Below, one piece after another: positions 28,649 to 37,646 of a stretch of DNA of 64,000 nucleotides. This DNA is from Chitinophagales bacterium (GTDB taxonomy: Bacteria; Bacteroidota; Bacteroidia; Chitinophagales; Chitinophagaceae): positions 1,488,001 through 1,552,000 of the forward strand of contig JAFLBI010000001.1 of assembly GCA_017303835.1 (NCBI GenBank). The letters are read 5' to 3'. The notes beneath the pieces are model-generated. The model had not been told where the DNA came from. It ran no database searches and worked only from the letters and a program-made list of their open reading frames with translations. How positions within the stretch are numbered: position 1 is the first letter of the stretch; each line of letters starts with the position of its first letter. Position numbers and translations under genes: made by a program.

Positions 28649-29553
28649 GCGGCGAAGATGACCTTAGTTTTTTCCAGCCAATTGCCCCCTTCCTTCCCTC
28701 TCCATGTTCTCTGCAACATATGCATCAAATCGAATGGCTTCATACAACTTGCAAAGAAACGTCCACGGGTTTTCCGGTAAAACAATTGACGGCTTTGTTC
28801 AAACATACGAAATCGCCGCATACTAAAAGATGCATGAACATTGTCTCGGTATTCACTCCCGCCTTCCAGATGTATGATTTGCACAGCCGGAATTAAGTAC
28901 AGTTTAAAACTTGCTTTATTTGCCCGAAAAGCCCACTCTGTTTCCTCAAAAAACATGAAAAAGTCTTCATCAAATAATCCGATTTGATCTATTACAGATC
29001 TGCGTATAAACATAGCCGCTCCTGAAATATAATCCACTAGTTTATTATCATTGCCTTGATTAACAGCACCCAGGCTGATATAGCGCCGATAATATTTCGG
29101 CACTACATATTGTAGACCAAAAGCAGCAAATGCAGCAAACCAAGTTGGAAAATTACCATAAGCTTGCACAGATACCCCTTTCTCATTGATCAAATCAGCA
29201 CCACAGGCAGCTACTTGTTGCCATTCTTCTTGGTCCATCATATGCATAAAAATACCCGCTGCATCATTACACAAACGGGTATCCGGATTCAATAAGAAAA
29301 GATAGCGGCCTTTGGCTACGCTTAATGCTGCATTATTGCCCGCACCAAAACCTTTGTTTTCATTCAGTTGGATAAAGACGTAATCATCACTTTGTAATTC
29401 ATTTTGCAAAGCATCTATTGTACGGTCGGGAGAAGCATTATCCACCAGGATAATTTCATACTTGATTCCTTTGGTGAACTCCCTGATAGAAGCCACACAG
29501 TTCAACACCAATGCTGCTGAATTATAATTGACTATGATAAAGGATACATCCAT
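28645..29553 (-). CDS. GT2 glycosyltransferase (rhamnosyltransferase-like)
   Basis: A 302-residue GT-A enzyme of family 2: SFIIVNYNSAALVLNCV at the start, ILVDNASPD, FGAGNNAAL and the metal-binding LLNPDTRL, then FDEDFFMFFEETEWAFRA as acceptor-side helix. It resembles WbbL-type rhamnosyltransferases. It is downstream of Wzz and overlaps the GT25 gene, in the system A operon. Confidence 0.9.
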   Translation of the reverse strand: MDVSFIIVNYNSAALVLNCVASIREFTKGIKYEIILVDNASPDRTIDALQNELQSDDYVFIQLNENKGFGAGNNAALSVAKGRYLFLLNPDTRLCNDAAGIFMHMMDQEEWQQVAACGADLINEKGVSVQAYGNFPTWFAAFAAFGLQYVVPKYYRRYISLGAVNQGNDNKLVDYISGAAMFIRRSVIDQIGLFDEDFFMFFEETEWAFRANKASFKLYLIPAVQIIHLEGGSEYRDNVHASFSMRRFRMFEQSRQLFYRKTRGRFFASCMKPFDLMHMLQRTWRGKEGGNWLEKTKVIFAA

Positions 29554-29569
29554 ATCCAGTCAGGTTCAG

Positions 29570-30625
29570 CTATGGTTTAACAGATGGATACGTAAAGAAG
29601 GTCCAGAGTAATCCCGCTCCAATAACTACCCCCCATGCAAACAAGACAAGTACAAACCAAGGTGTACGGCCATCTTCGAGCGGATATTTTGGCGTATCTA
29701 ATAAATTGATGACGGGGGTTTGTGCAGCCAGTGACATTCTGCTGGCTTCTAGATTTTTGGTTACTTCTGTATATAAAGCGTAGGCCAATGTCTTTTGCCT
29801 TTGAGATAACTCACCAGGTACCGCCGCTGCCTTAAAAGCAATGTTTGCATCCAAAATTTGCTGGGTGGCAGTTTCGTAAGTTTTGGCATTCAATATTGCA
29901 GATAAAGAATCAGCTCTTTTTTCCAATCGCTGCAGTTGCTGTTGTGCAACAGCTGTTTTAATACCAATATAGTAGGCAATTGTTGCATTCACCAAGCGCT
30001 CTGAAAAGAGCTTGGAAAATACTTCGTCCCTACTTGTTGCAGTCACCTTAATGATGGTACCTTTTTTATTTAAACGATCTACCAATAAGTGTTTCTTGCC
30101 AATTTGCTTATACACCAAATAGAGCAAACTATCTCTCAAACGATCACCGGCTGCATAGCCTTTGAAACTCAGGGTATCGATACCGGCAATTTTCTTCCAC
30201 TTTTTTTGTTTCAGCTGTTCCGAATCAATAAATAACTCTACCAAACGACGCTGCTTGTTTTGTGCAACTTGCACATCACTCAGCAAAACTTGCTCAATAA
30301 TAGATCTTGAACCTAAGATATCCAGCACATTATCTCCGGCAAAGATACCATTGCTACCTGCCATGCTACTTATGTCAAAACCAAACTGAGACGCCAATCC
30401 AGCCAATCCACTACCACTCGTTTTTTCTTCCAGAATAAAAGTTGCTTCAGCAGTAAAACTTGGCTTTTGAAAGAAATGATAACCTAGTGCTAATAAAGAT
30501 AATACAACACCGAGCAGCATGATGCGCACAAGCTGCTTGCGCAAATGCTGCAAGTAAGCACCCACCTCAGCTAATACTGTTCGCATTTGTACGATCTCTG
30601 TTTCTTTCTCCTGCATCATGTACAA
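29570..30625 (-). CDS. Wzz-type chain length determinant (system A)
   Basis: A 351-residue polysaccharide co-polymerase: a cytoplasmic start, a first membrane helix (about residues 35-52), a large periplasmic region with coiled-coil segments, and a second helix near the C-terminus preceded by the Pro-rich LLDTPKYPLEDGRTP. There is no C-terminal tyrosine-kinase domain. It follows the Wza-like gene by 3 bases. The protein is clearly paralogous to the Wzz of system B (both share the GLAGLASQFGFD-type segment). Confidence 0.88.
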   Translation of the reverse strand: MYMMQEKETEIVQMRTVLAEVGAYLQHLRKQLVRIMLLGVVLSLLALGYHFFQKPSFTAEATFILEEKTSGSGLAGLASQFGFDISSMAGSNGIFAGDNVLDILGSRSIIEQVLLSDVQVAQNKQRRLVELFIDSEQLKQKKWKKIAGIDTLSFKGYAAGDRLRDSLLYLVYKQIGKKHLLVDRLNKKGTIIKVTATSRDEVFSKLFSERLVNATIAYYIGIKTAVAQQQLQRLEKRADSLSAILNAKTYETATQQILDANIAFKAAAVPGELSQRQKTLAYALYTEVTKNLEASRMSLAAQTPVINLLDTPKYPLEDGRTPWFVLVLFAWGVVIGAGLLWTFFTYPSVKP

Positions 30626-30628
30626 GCT

Positions 30629-33073
30629 TTATTTGGTTGCATTGGTCAAGACCACTAATACACTAATCAAAGAGGTAAGCCCTGTTACGATGCCAATCAC
30701 TTCACCGGTAGACAGCTTTACCTTGGCTCTTTTTTCAGGTACATAGATTTCAGTACCAGGTTTTATGCTAGGATAAAAACGCAGGAACAAGAAATTACGC
30801 GTTTTACGCACCTGCCCATTGGGATAAATCACATAGGCATTTTTACGTGAAGCATTCAGGCTGTATCTACCAGATTCGCGCAAAGCGTCTCTGAAGCTGA
30901 TACCATCATAATAAACGATTTGTTTAGGCACATTCACCGCACCAAAGGTTTGAATGGTTTGCAGTTCTTTCGGCACTTTCAATATATCTCCTTCCACTAA
31001 GAACAAATCCTCCGCAGATCCTGGATTATTCAAAATTTGGTCTAAGCGAATACCCACCGGTTTTTGCTGTTTGTTCAAAGTATTGATCAACGAGCTATCC
31101 ACTGCACCGCCAGCAGCTTTTCCACTCTGTGTATTGATAAGGCTGTTCTTTGAACTCAATACAGTAACATCTGATGCTGATACATCTCTGTAAACATTTC
31201 TCAACAACATGGCACCACCTGCAAAACCTTTTTGCTTGAGTCCGCCCGCTCTCTTTATCAGGTCAGAAATGCGCTCAGCATTACCACTTAATGTGTATTT
31301 GCCTGGGAAAACCACTTCACCTTCTACAGAAACAGTGATCTGTTCTTTGTACACAGGCGATTTACGCACAGATACAATATCAAAAGGTAACAACTTAAAT
31401 TCAAGATCAGCTTTGGATGGGTTAGCCAGATTGATTTCCTTGATCATCGAATACACAGCGCTGTCTTTCTGATAGACACCCGGCATACGCAATCTTCTGG
31501 ACACTTCAATATTCTGCAAAGCAGCACCATCGCGATAACCTTCAGCCAATAAAACTAAGTCCTGTACCCCCATGTTCTCTGCATAGGGATAGCTGCCCGG
31601 CTTATTCACTTCTCCATTAATCGTAATCGCATATTGCTCGCGTAAATCGGTAATTCGAAATACCTGCACAGAATCTTCACGCTGTAAGAGAATACGTTCT
31701 TCATCACGCAACACCTTATTGATGTCAAAAGCAATGATCTCCGGTGTAAAATCCTGTTTCAGACGTTTGATCACCCCTCTGTTCATGAATACATCTTCAC
31801 GCAATCTTGCAGCTTGTAATAAGTCTTTCAAGCTGGGCAATTGCTGTAAACTATAAGCACCTCCATAATAAACAGCCCCGCTAATGGTTACGCGATTTGC
31901 GTATTGATTGGCTAATGAGTCAACAACAAGGGTATCGCCTGTTTGTAAGCGAAAGCTGCTAAGTTGTTGTTGCGGCACGCTGATGATTTCTTTATTGCGC
32001 AAGCCCATGCGATACACTCGTATCCATTCTTTATAGGCGATATCGGCAAAGCCTCCTGCATAACGAATGATATCCGCTGCTGATTCCTGCGGCTGTACAT
32101 CAAACAAAGCAGGTTTTTTCACGGCACCTTTTAGGATGATGCGATTGCTGTATGGGTTGATGCGGATGACATCGCCATCGTTCAGGATGAGGTTTTTGGT
32201 CAGGTCTGATTTCAGTAGAAAATCATACAAATCAAATTTCACTACTGTTTTACCGTGACGCACTAATTCAATATCTCTGAAGGAACCTATTTTATTTGGA
32301 CCACCAGAAACATACAAGGCATTCATCAATGTTGCAAACGATGAAAGCTCATAATTCCCAGGCCAAATCACTTCCCCAATCATGGTAACCTTTATGGTTC
32401 GTAATTGCGCCAAGGATACCTGTACACCCACAGAACCATTGGCAATACCAGGATAAATTTTGGTGAGGGCTGATTTCAATTTCAGTCTTGCTTCATCTAC
32501 GGTTAGTCCTGCTACTTTAATCGGACCGAGATTTGGAAAGCGGATATAGCCTTCTGTATTGACTTTTAATTTTCTTGTGAGATCAGATACACCAAATAAG
32601 TCGATACTCAATTGGTCATTCACGCCAATGATATAATTCACCGGCGTGGGAATATTGAGTTCAGGTTCAAAACTCAGCATGGCGGTTTCAAATAGATCGG
32701 CGCCAAAAGGTCTGAGTATGGATGTATCGAATGATCTTGGACGAAATGCTTTGATCGGTGTTGCTTTTCTGGATTCGTAGGGATCGTAGCTAGCTTTGTT
32801 ACCACCTTTGTTCAATTCTGCCACCGTGATCGGATCAATCATGGTCATGCGCTTTTTCAGCTGATTGATCTGGTCTGTGGTTAAGCCCTTCTCTCTTGCT
32901 CGGGTTTCCATTTCCAATTCAGACAAGCCAAATAGCTGGTACTGTGTCATCAGCGCAATAATCTGCTGATCGCTGAGACTTTCAATCGGAACATTGGGCA
33001 GCTGTGCGTTCACCTGCACCAAGGGTAAACCCAAAAGGCTGAATAACAAGAGAATACTGAATACCTTTTTCAT
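30629..33073 (-). CDS. Wza-like polysaccharide export outer-membrane protein (system A)
   Basis: An 814-residue SLBB-domain exporter. After a signal peptide (cleavage after VNA near residue 23) comes a Bacteroidota-specific N-terminal helical region, the Poly_export domain beginning NYIIGVNDQLSIDLFG, several SLBB repeats (for example VTISGAVYYGGAYSLQ, ITINGEVNKPGSYPY, VSVEGEVVFPGKYTL), and a C-terminal hydrophobic segment. It would form the outer-membrane channel for the polysaccharide. No lipobox is visible, unlike E. coli Wza. It is homologous over its C-terminus to the truncated Wza at the right edge of the window. Confidence 0.93.
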   Translation of the reverse strand: MKKVFSILLLFSLLGLPLVQVNAQLPNVPIESLSDQQIIALMTQYQLFGLSELEMETRAREKGLTTDQINQLKKRMTMIDPITVAELNKGGNKASYDPYESRKATPIKAFRPRSFDTSILRPFGADLFETAMLSFEPELNIPTPVNYIIGVNDQLSIDLFGVSDLTRKLKVNTEGYIRFPNLGPIKVAGLTVDEARLKLKSALTKIYPGIANGSVGVQVSLAQLRTIKVTMIGEVIWPGNYELSSFATLMNALYVSGGPNKIGSFRDIELVRHGKTVVKFDLYDFLLKSDLTKNLILNDGDVIRINPYSNRIILKGAVKKPALFDVQPQESAADIIRYAGGFADIAYKEWIRVYRMGLRNKEIISVPQQQLSSFRLQTGDTLVVDSLANQYANRVTISGAVYYGGAYSLQQLPSLKDLLQAARLREDVFMNRGVIKRLKQDFTPEIIAFDINKVLRDEERILLQREDSVQVFRITDLREQYAITINGEVNKPGSYPYAENMGVQDLVLLAEGYRDGAALQNIEVSRRLRMPGVYQKDSAVYSMIKEINLANPSKADLEFKLLPFDIVSVRKSPVYKEQITVSVEGEVVFPGKYTLSGNAERISDLIKRAGGLKQKGFAGGAMLLRNVYRDVSASDVTVLSSKNSLINTQSGKAAGGAVDSSLINTLNKQQKPVGIRLDQILNNPGSAEDLFLVEGDILKVPKELQTIQTFGAVNVPKQIVYYDGISFRDALRESGRYSLNASRKNAYVIYPNGQVRKTRNFLFLRFYPSIKPGTEIYVPEKRAKVKLSTGEVIGIVTGLTSLISVLVVLTNATK

Positions 33074-33111
33074 TCCGTCAAAAATAGTGATTAAACAGAG
33101 CTGGAAGGCCG

Positions 33112-34767
33112 CTAATTAAAAAAACGGGTTAGGGTAATGGAGAATCGCTTATTCACCCTGTCTGCTTCAGAAGGTTCGGAAAAAATACTATGGAGCTTCA
33201 CCCAACGGTAGTTGAGGGCATGGGTGTATTGATAAAACCCGGAAATCAGCCAGGGGCCAATATCCCATTGGGCATTGAGACCATATTGCATATTCACCCA
33301 GTAGCGGTCGGCCGTACCTGACCCGATAGTGCCGCTAAAATTGCTGTAAATAGCAAAATCATTGTTATTGGCCACTCGTTCTACCTGAAGGCCAATACGT
33401 TTCTTGCCCTGAATCCAGCTCAAGAACAGGCTCTGGCTATTGCTACCCGGACCAATACCTGCCCCCATTACCTGCCCTTCATTGGTATAGCCTTGGGTTA
33501 CATAAGGATGGGTGTACCAGCTATTGGTTTTGGGAATACTCAAAGGCGCTGCCGGATTATAGACCAATCTTGCATCGGGTAATTGTAGCTGGGTGATTTC
33601 TGCGTGTAGCGATAGATATGATGCTTTCTTACCCAATTTCAGGGGAATCAATTTTCGAAACCCTGCCATATAACCGGTTGGTATGGTATCGCCGAAAATA
33701 TTCCATGGGGCTGCCCATCGGTTGGCCCTGCCGTATTCCATGTATAGTTCTGCTCGTTCTTTGGGCATAATGTAACGCAGACTGATGGCACCGAGACGGG
33801 CCGGACGGGCTTTGTTCTCGTGAGGCAAGAGCAATTCCGGAGAAGCTTTGGCACCCACATACTTGGTATAGAAATAACTTACTCCTGAAAAGCCGATATA
33901 GAGATGGGGAGTCCATTTGGGATTAAAAACAAACTGATAACCCAGTATGCCTCTGTTCACAGTATCGGGCTTGCCCAGAATACCACCGGCCCAGATATTG
34001 CGCATGATGGAATCTTCTTCTGATAGAAAGGGTGTTTTGTTTAACCAACCCCAAACAGCCTGGAATTCGATATTACCCCATTTGGTAGGAATGGGTTTGG
34101 TACTATTTACAGAAAAATGCAAAAAGCCCGGTGCCTGATTGGTGAGCACCAAACTATTTCTAATACCAGGCCCCCACCATAGATTCTCTGTAGAAATACC
34201 TGCACTGATTTGCTTATGCTGATAACTCAATCTAGACTGGCCGGGTAACCAACGCTGGTACTGTGTTTTACCAAAGCGTGTCAATGCATCAATTTTATTG
34301 ATGGTGTAGAGATAATATCGTGGCCAGTAATTGCCATTATTGGGATCTCCCGAAAAAGTTTCCGGTTGGGTATTTTCCGCAGTTACATATTCCGGTTGCA
34401 ATTGCAGAAACCAGTTTTTGTATTGCATGTGTGCACCTAAGGTGATTCTTTGCTGCATGCCAAGAGCCGGTATCATGCTGCCATCATTATCAGAGAGTGT
34501 AATACGATCATTTTGATGCAGGGTATAATTCACCAAGCTCAATTGTATGCTAGGCTTCTTGAATGATTGCCCAACAAAACGACTTAGAAAATCTGTACTG
34601 GCAGATCTGAGAAAGAAACTACTGGAATCTGCCGAGGTGCTGTCAGTAATCTGTTGTATGCGTTGATGATCCTGCCAAATAATTTCTGCCCCCACATATT
34701 GTGCTTTGGCTGTTTGCAAGAGACTGATGCAAAATAGTATGGCTAATATGTGACGGTATGATCTCAA
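33112..34767 (-). CDS. Wzi-like capsule assembly protein (second copy)
   Basis: A 551-residue outer-membrane protein with a signal peptide (cleavage near AKA-QY) and many amphipathic strands ending in Phe, including the C-terminal RFFN. The recurrent motif ENLWWGPGIRNSLVLTNQAPGFLHF is also found, with small changes, in the next gene upstream, and identifies the Wzi family. It overlaps that gene by 4 bases (ATGA). It lies between the third Wzi-like gene and Wza in the system A operon. Confidence 0.85.
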   Translation of the reverse strand: MRSYRHILAILFCISLLQTAKAQYVGAEIIWQDHQRIQQITDSTSADSSSFFLRSASTDFLSRFVGQSFKKPSIQLSLVNYTLHQNDRITLSDNDGSMIPALGMQQRITLGAHMQYKNWFLQLQPEYVTAENTQPETFSGDPNNGNYWPRYYLYTINKIDALTRFGKTQYQRWLPGQSRLSYQHKQISAGISTENLWWGPGIRNSLVLTNQAPGFLHFSVNSTKPIPTKWGNIEFQAVWGWLNKTPFLSEEDSIMRNIWAGGILGKPDTVNRGILGYQFVFNPKWTPHLYIGFSGVSYFYTKYVGAKASPELLLPHENKARPARLGAISLRYIMPKERAELYMEYGRANRWAAPWNIFGDTIPTGYMAGFRKLIPLKLGKKASYLSLHAEITQLQLPDARLVYNPAAPLSIPKTNSWYTHPYVTQGYTNEGQVMGAGIGPGSNSQSLFLSWIQGKKRIGLQVERVANNNDFAIYSNFSGTIGSGTADRYWVNMQYGLNAQWDIGPWLISGFYQYTHALNYRWVKLHSIFSEPSEADRVNKRFSITLTRFFN

Positions 34768-36380
34768 AAGAAATAAACGATTCTACTGGTGAAAAATAAA
34801 TTGGTCTTGTTCTCTGGCTTCCACGCATAATTGCGTGCACTCACCCATTGTAGTTCTGCAGCTGCTAAGAAATTTTTCCAACGCCGCTGCCCCATAACAC
34901 CAATGGAAATATCTGTCCAGGCCCATTCGCGCATGCGCATATTATTATCAGGCCCAAACATGCCCTTAGTATCCTGTTGTATTCTTTGTAACTTAAACCC
35001 CACTCTATCCAATCCAGTGATTCTTGTCAACTGTAGGGTTTGTACATTATTGCCCATGCCACTGCCGGCACCAAGAATTTGTCCCTGATGGGTTAAGCCT
35101 TGATTAACACCACTATGTACGTACCAATTACCAGCGTTGCGTAACATATTGCTGGTAGTTTGTGCCATCTGGGTAATCTCTCCGGAAATATCGAGCACTG
35201 CCTTATCTGGCAGGCTCATTAATTTTTTAAAGCCAATGATATAGGCGGAAGCATGGTTGGCATTGGCTGCTAGATCACGGAAGTTTTGTTTATAATCGTT
35301 ATAGCCATATTCAATATACCATTCCATTTGATGCTTGGGCATTAACCAGCGCAACATCATGGTAAACTGTCCGTCAGTAGCTACTGCTGCACTATTGGCG
35401 TTGTCAACAGCAGAAGGCGGACTAAACACCTGCAAATATTTCTTCAAGAACCCTTCTTTTGAATTGGTTAAGTCTGTACCATACAATTGCTGGGAAGCGG
35501 CTGCACCTAGGTAGATGTTTTTCAGAAATGATGGTTGCCAAGTGATGATAAAGCAATTGAGGTAACGCCAATCATTTTTAGGACGGGCTTGTTGCAAATA
35601 AGCATTTTCAAAAGGTCTGCTGGTATCTTCCGATAAACGACCGGCAATCAATTGCCATTCCAAAGCACCAATGGGTGTTTTGATGGGCCGATTGGTTTGC
35701 AACTTCAGGTGCGGAAACCCCGGGGCATTATTGCTCAATAATAGGCTACTGAATTGTCCAGGCCCCCACCAGATGTTCTCAGAAGAAATGCCCAATCCTA
35801 ACCCAGCTATATTCAGCATGATGGATGACTGTCCCGGAAAAACCTCTTGATAGGCTTTTTCAGGAATGGTACCAAAATATCTTGATGTATCGTAAGCTGT
35901 GTTGGCCGCCCAAACAAACTCCGGTCTCAGTCTTATGGTGAGCGGACCAGCTTTGGCATATACACCAGCACCCAGTTGACTTTGCCAGCCCCGCGCCATA
36001 ATCATACCTGCATCATTCCAGCCATAGGGGCGATTGCCATTGTATTTGGTTTCCCATACGATGGGCATAAGCCCGTATGTAAATGTTTTGGTACTCAAGG
36101 CACGCATGGACTTATCGGCCAGGCTATCGCCTAACATAAATGATGTATCAAGATTTCGTTTGGTTTGCTGCGCGATTGGGCGTATGAATAAGCTATTTTT
36201 TTCATTCGACTTTCCCAATAGCTGGCCTTGCCTGATCTCGGCATCCCTGTCCCAACCCCATGTGCTGTTTAGTTGCGCATAAGCTGCCGTGCTGGTAATA
36301 CATACCAGTGATCCGATGCAAATGATTTGCTTCCATGATCGCCAAAACAACCCTTGAATTTGAATCCCCCGTGTAAACAT
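34764..36380 (-). CDS. Wzi-like capsule assembly protein (third copy)
   Basis: A 538-residue Wzi-family outer-membrane protein and the first gene of the leftward system A operon. I place the start at the ATG at 36380, which gives a long n-region followed by a hydrophobic core and AYAQ cleavage; a TTG six codons upstream is less likely. The SENIWWGPGQFSSLLLSNNAPGF segment and the final strand ending in FF match its neighbour, so the two arose by tandem duplication. Upstream of it there is only repeat-rich non-coding DNA. Confidence 0.83.
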   Translation of the reverse strand: MFTRGIQIQGLFWRSWKQIICIGSLVCITSTAAYAQLNSTWGWDRDAEIRQGQLLGKSNEKNSLFIRPIAQQTKRNLDTSFMLGDSLADKSMRALSTKTFTYGLMPIVWETKYNGNRPYGWNDAGMIMARGWQSQLGAGVYAKAGPLTIRLRPEFVWAANTAYDTSRYFGTIPEKAYQEVFPGQSSIMLNIAGLGLGISSENIWWGPGQFSSLLLSNNAPGFPHLKLQTNRPIKTPIGALEWQLIAGRLSEDTSRPFENAYLQQARPKNDWRYLNCFIITWQPSFLKNIYLGAAASQQLYGTDLTNSKEGFLKKYLQVFSPPSAVDNANSAAVATDGQFTMMLRWLMPKHQMEWYIEYGYNDYKQNFRDLAANANHASAYIIGFKKLMSLPDKAVLDISGEITQMAQTTSNMLRNAGNWYVHSGVNQGLTHQGQILGAGSGMGNNVQTLQLTRITGLDRVGFKLQRIQQDTKGMFGPDNNMRMREWAWTDISIGVMGQRRWKNFLAAAELQWVSARNYAWKPENKTNLFFTSRIVYFF

Positions 36381-36613
36381 GTGCAACAAAATAACCAAAT
36401 TTAATCGCTTGTTGATGAATGTGCTAGGATTTTAATGAAAGCATATTATTAGGGCGGCTTGCTTATACTTCGCTACAGCTTCGTTTAACAGGTCACCGAA
36501 GCCTTGGCGCAGGTGAGTCTTTGGTCTTTTGCCTTTGGTCTTTGGCTGATGGCTCATGGAATATGGTTTGTAGTTATTTGTTACTAGTTTCATGCATTGT
36601 TATAGATAAGCAG

Positions 36614-36660
36614 CCTTTTCGTTTTTTCTTTCCTCAGTTCTCGTTTTTATAAGCGTTAAG
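36614..36660. repeat. T-rich direct repeat, copy 1
   Basis: A segment starting CCTTTTCG and continuing TTTCTTTCCTC, TTCTCG, TTTTTAT and TTAAG recurs imperfectly at 37839-37885. The copies differ by a few substitutions and small indels. Confidence 0.6.
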
Positions 36661-36715
36661 CGTTCAGCATTCTTTGTTCCTTGTTCTATTGCTCTTCTTT
36701 TTACAGAGGTTTAAC

Positions 36716-36748
36716 CGCAAAGGCGGAAAGACGCAAAGGGGCGCAAAG
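36716..36748 (+). repeat. CGCAAAG short tandem repeat
   Basis: CGCAAAG occurs at 36716-36722, 36732-36738 and 36742-36748, with CGGAAAG at 36724-36730. Similar AACCGCAAAGGCGCAAAG text is, from memory, scattered through intergenic DNA of Bacteroidota. Confidence 0.6.
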
Positions 36749-36760
36749 AAAACTTCCGCA

Positions 36761-36772
36761 CCTTACGAGAAA
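36761..36772. repeat. CCTTACGAGAAA repeat, copy 1
   Basis: The 12-mer CCTTACGAGAAA is repeated exactly at 37806-37817, each time preceded by GCR-type bases and followed by a loosely similar CTAACT..CTTCT stretch. In copy 2 it lies directly before the T-rich repeat, in copy 1 after it, so the order of the two units is swapped. Confidence 0.5.
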
Positions 36773-37041
36773 CCCTAGCTACTCGCTTCTAACTTCTATC
36801 TTCTTCCGAATATTTCATTTGAAAATTTATACGCAGTCACTTTTTGCTTTTCACGATGTACTTGTACTAAGTTTTTATCGCTCAGGCCGCTAGGCACTCA
36901 AAGCAGGTCTTTTGTATCTGGTCTTTAGTCTTTGGTGTCTATTGTCATATCCAGATTTATGTTGCTAGTTGCTACATTGTGATTTGAAATTTGAGGCTAT
37001 TATTAGTGTATACTAGGTATCATTTTTTTATTCAAGATATG

Positions 37042-37059
37042 CTCCCCTGCAATGGGGAG
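37042..37059. repeat. Small hairpin CTCCCC/GGGGAG
   Basis: Six-base perfect arms (37042-37047 and 37054-37059) around a 6-base loop, followed by GACTGAGGGG. Confidence 0.45.
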
Positions 37060-37158
37060 ACTGAGGGGTATTTGCACTACTCCGCCTTAAAGGATAATTC
37101 TTTTATTAAACCGCAGAGAAAAAGAGATACCAGAGTTAACGCGGAGCATGTTTACTAA

Positions 37159-37175
37159 CAACCACGAAGTGGTTG
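37159..37175. repeat. CAACCAC hairpin, copy 1
   Basis: CAACCAC (37159-37165) and GTGGTTG (37169-37175) form a 7-base stem around GAA and are followed by AAT. The unit is repeated at 37211-37227. Confidence 0.6.
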
Positions 37176-37210
37176 AATGTGCATAGATAGAGATTTATAA
37201 AATGGAAACA

Positions 37211-37227
37211 CAACCACGGAGTGGTTG
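37211..37227. repeat. CAACCAC hairpin, copy 2
   Basis: The same 7-base arms as at 37159 around GGA, again followed by AAT, 52 bases from the first copy. Confidence 0.6.
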
Positions 37228-37266
37228 AATAAAAATTCCTGGTTCATAAAATATTTACCCGTGCAT

Positions 37267-37286
37267 CCGCAGACTAAAGTCTACGG
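37267..37286. repeat. CCGCAGACT hairpin
   Basis: Nine-base arms (37267-37275 and 37278-37286) around AA, with a single C-A mismatch at the fourth pair. It has the same architecture as the hairpin at 37341-37360. Confidence 0.6.
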
Positions 37287-37340
37287 AAATATTTGTAAGA
37301 TCATCGTTAGATCAAAAGTCAAAAATCAAGCGCCAGACTA

Positions 37341-37360
37341 CTGCAGGCTGAAGCCTACAG
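37341..37360. repeat. CTGCAGGCT hairpin
   Basis: Nine-base arms (37341-37349 and 37352-37360) around GA with the C-A mismatch at the same fourth pair as the hairpin at 37267. Two pairs differ between the copies with compensating changes on both arms. Confidence 0.6.
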
Positions 37361-37400
37361 TATTGCATGATAAAAAAATCAACAACACAAATGCCGGCCT

Positions 37401-37520
37401 CAGAAAAATTTCGCGCACATCAAGACGAGTGAAGGGAAATCAGAAAGGCTGTTTGAGTGCGATAGCACGAGTTTCCTTTCTGCCCCGTAACGAGTCGTAG
37501 TATGTATCGAAATTTTTCTG
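37401..37520. repeat. 120-base nested inverted-repeat element
   Basis: Perfect 13-base terminal inverted repeats CAGAAAAATTTCG (37401-37413) and CGAAATTTTTCTG (37508-37520) enclose a second inverted pair CAGAAAGG (37441-37448) and CCTTTCTG (37475-37482), which encloses GTGCGATAGCAC. The layout is that of a palindromic MITE-like or structured dispersed repeat. From memory, similar text occurs repeatedly in Bacteroidota genomes. Confidence 0.6.
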
Positions 37521-37537
37521 CAGCCTTGACCTTTTTG

Positions 37538-37588
37538 GTTCTTTTTGGGTTAAGTGGTACATCCCGCTTATGCGGGGCCAAAAAGAAC
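37538..37588. repeat. Nested hairpin GTTCTTTTTGG / CCCGC
   Basis: Perfect 11-base outer arms (37538-37548 and 37578-37588) enclose a second perfect stem CCCGC/GCGGG (37563-37567 and 37572-37576, loop TTAT). Confidence 0.6.
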
Positions 37589-37629
37589 ATAAATCCTTTT
37601 TCACCCTCCTTACGCTAGAGCTTCGGAAG

Positions 37630-37646
37630 GCAGGCGCGAAGCCTGC
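37630..37646. repeat. GCAGGC hairpin
   Basis: Six-base arms GCAGGC and GCCTGC around GCGAA. Confidence 0.5.

Noticed and set aside
36681..36893. A 70-residue open frame starting in the CGCAAAG repeats
   Set aside because: Encoded by repeat text and T-rich direct repeats; no domain, no conservation evidence, low-complexity ends.
37225..37500. A 91-residue open frame across two hairpins
   Set aside because: Runs through the CCGCAGACT and CTGCAGGCT hairpins and half of the 120-base element, so its codons are palindrome arms.
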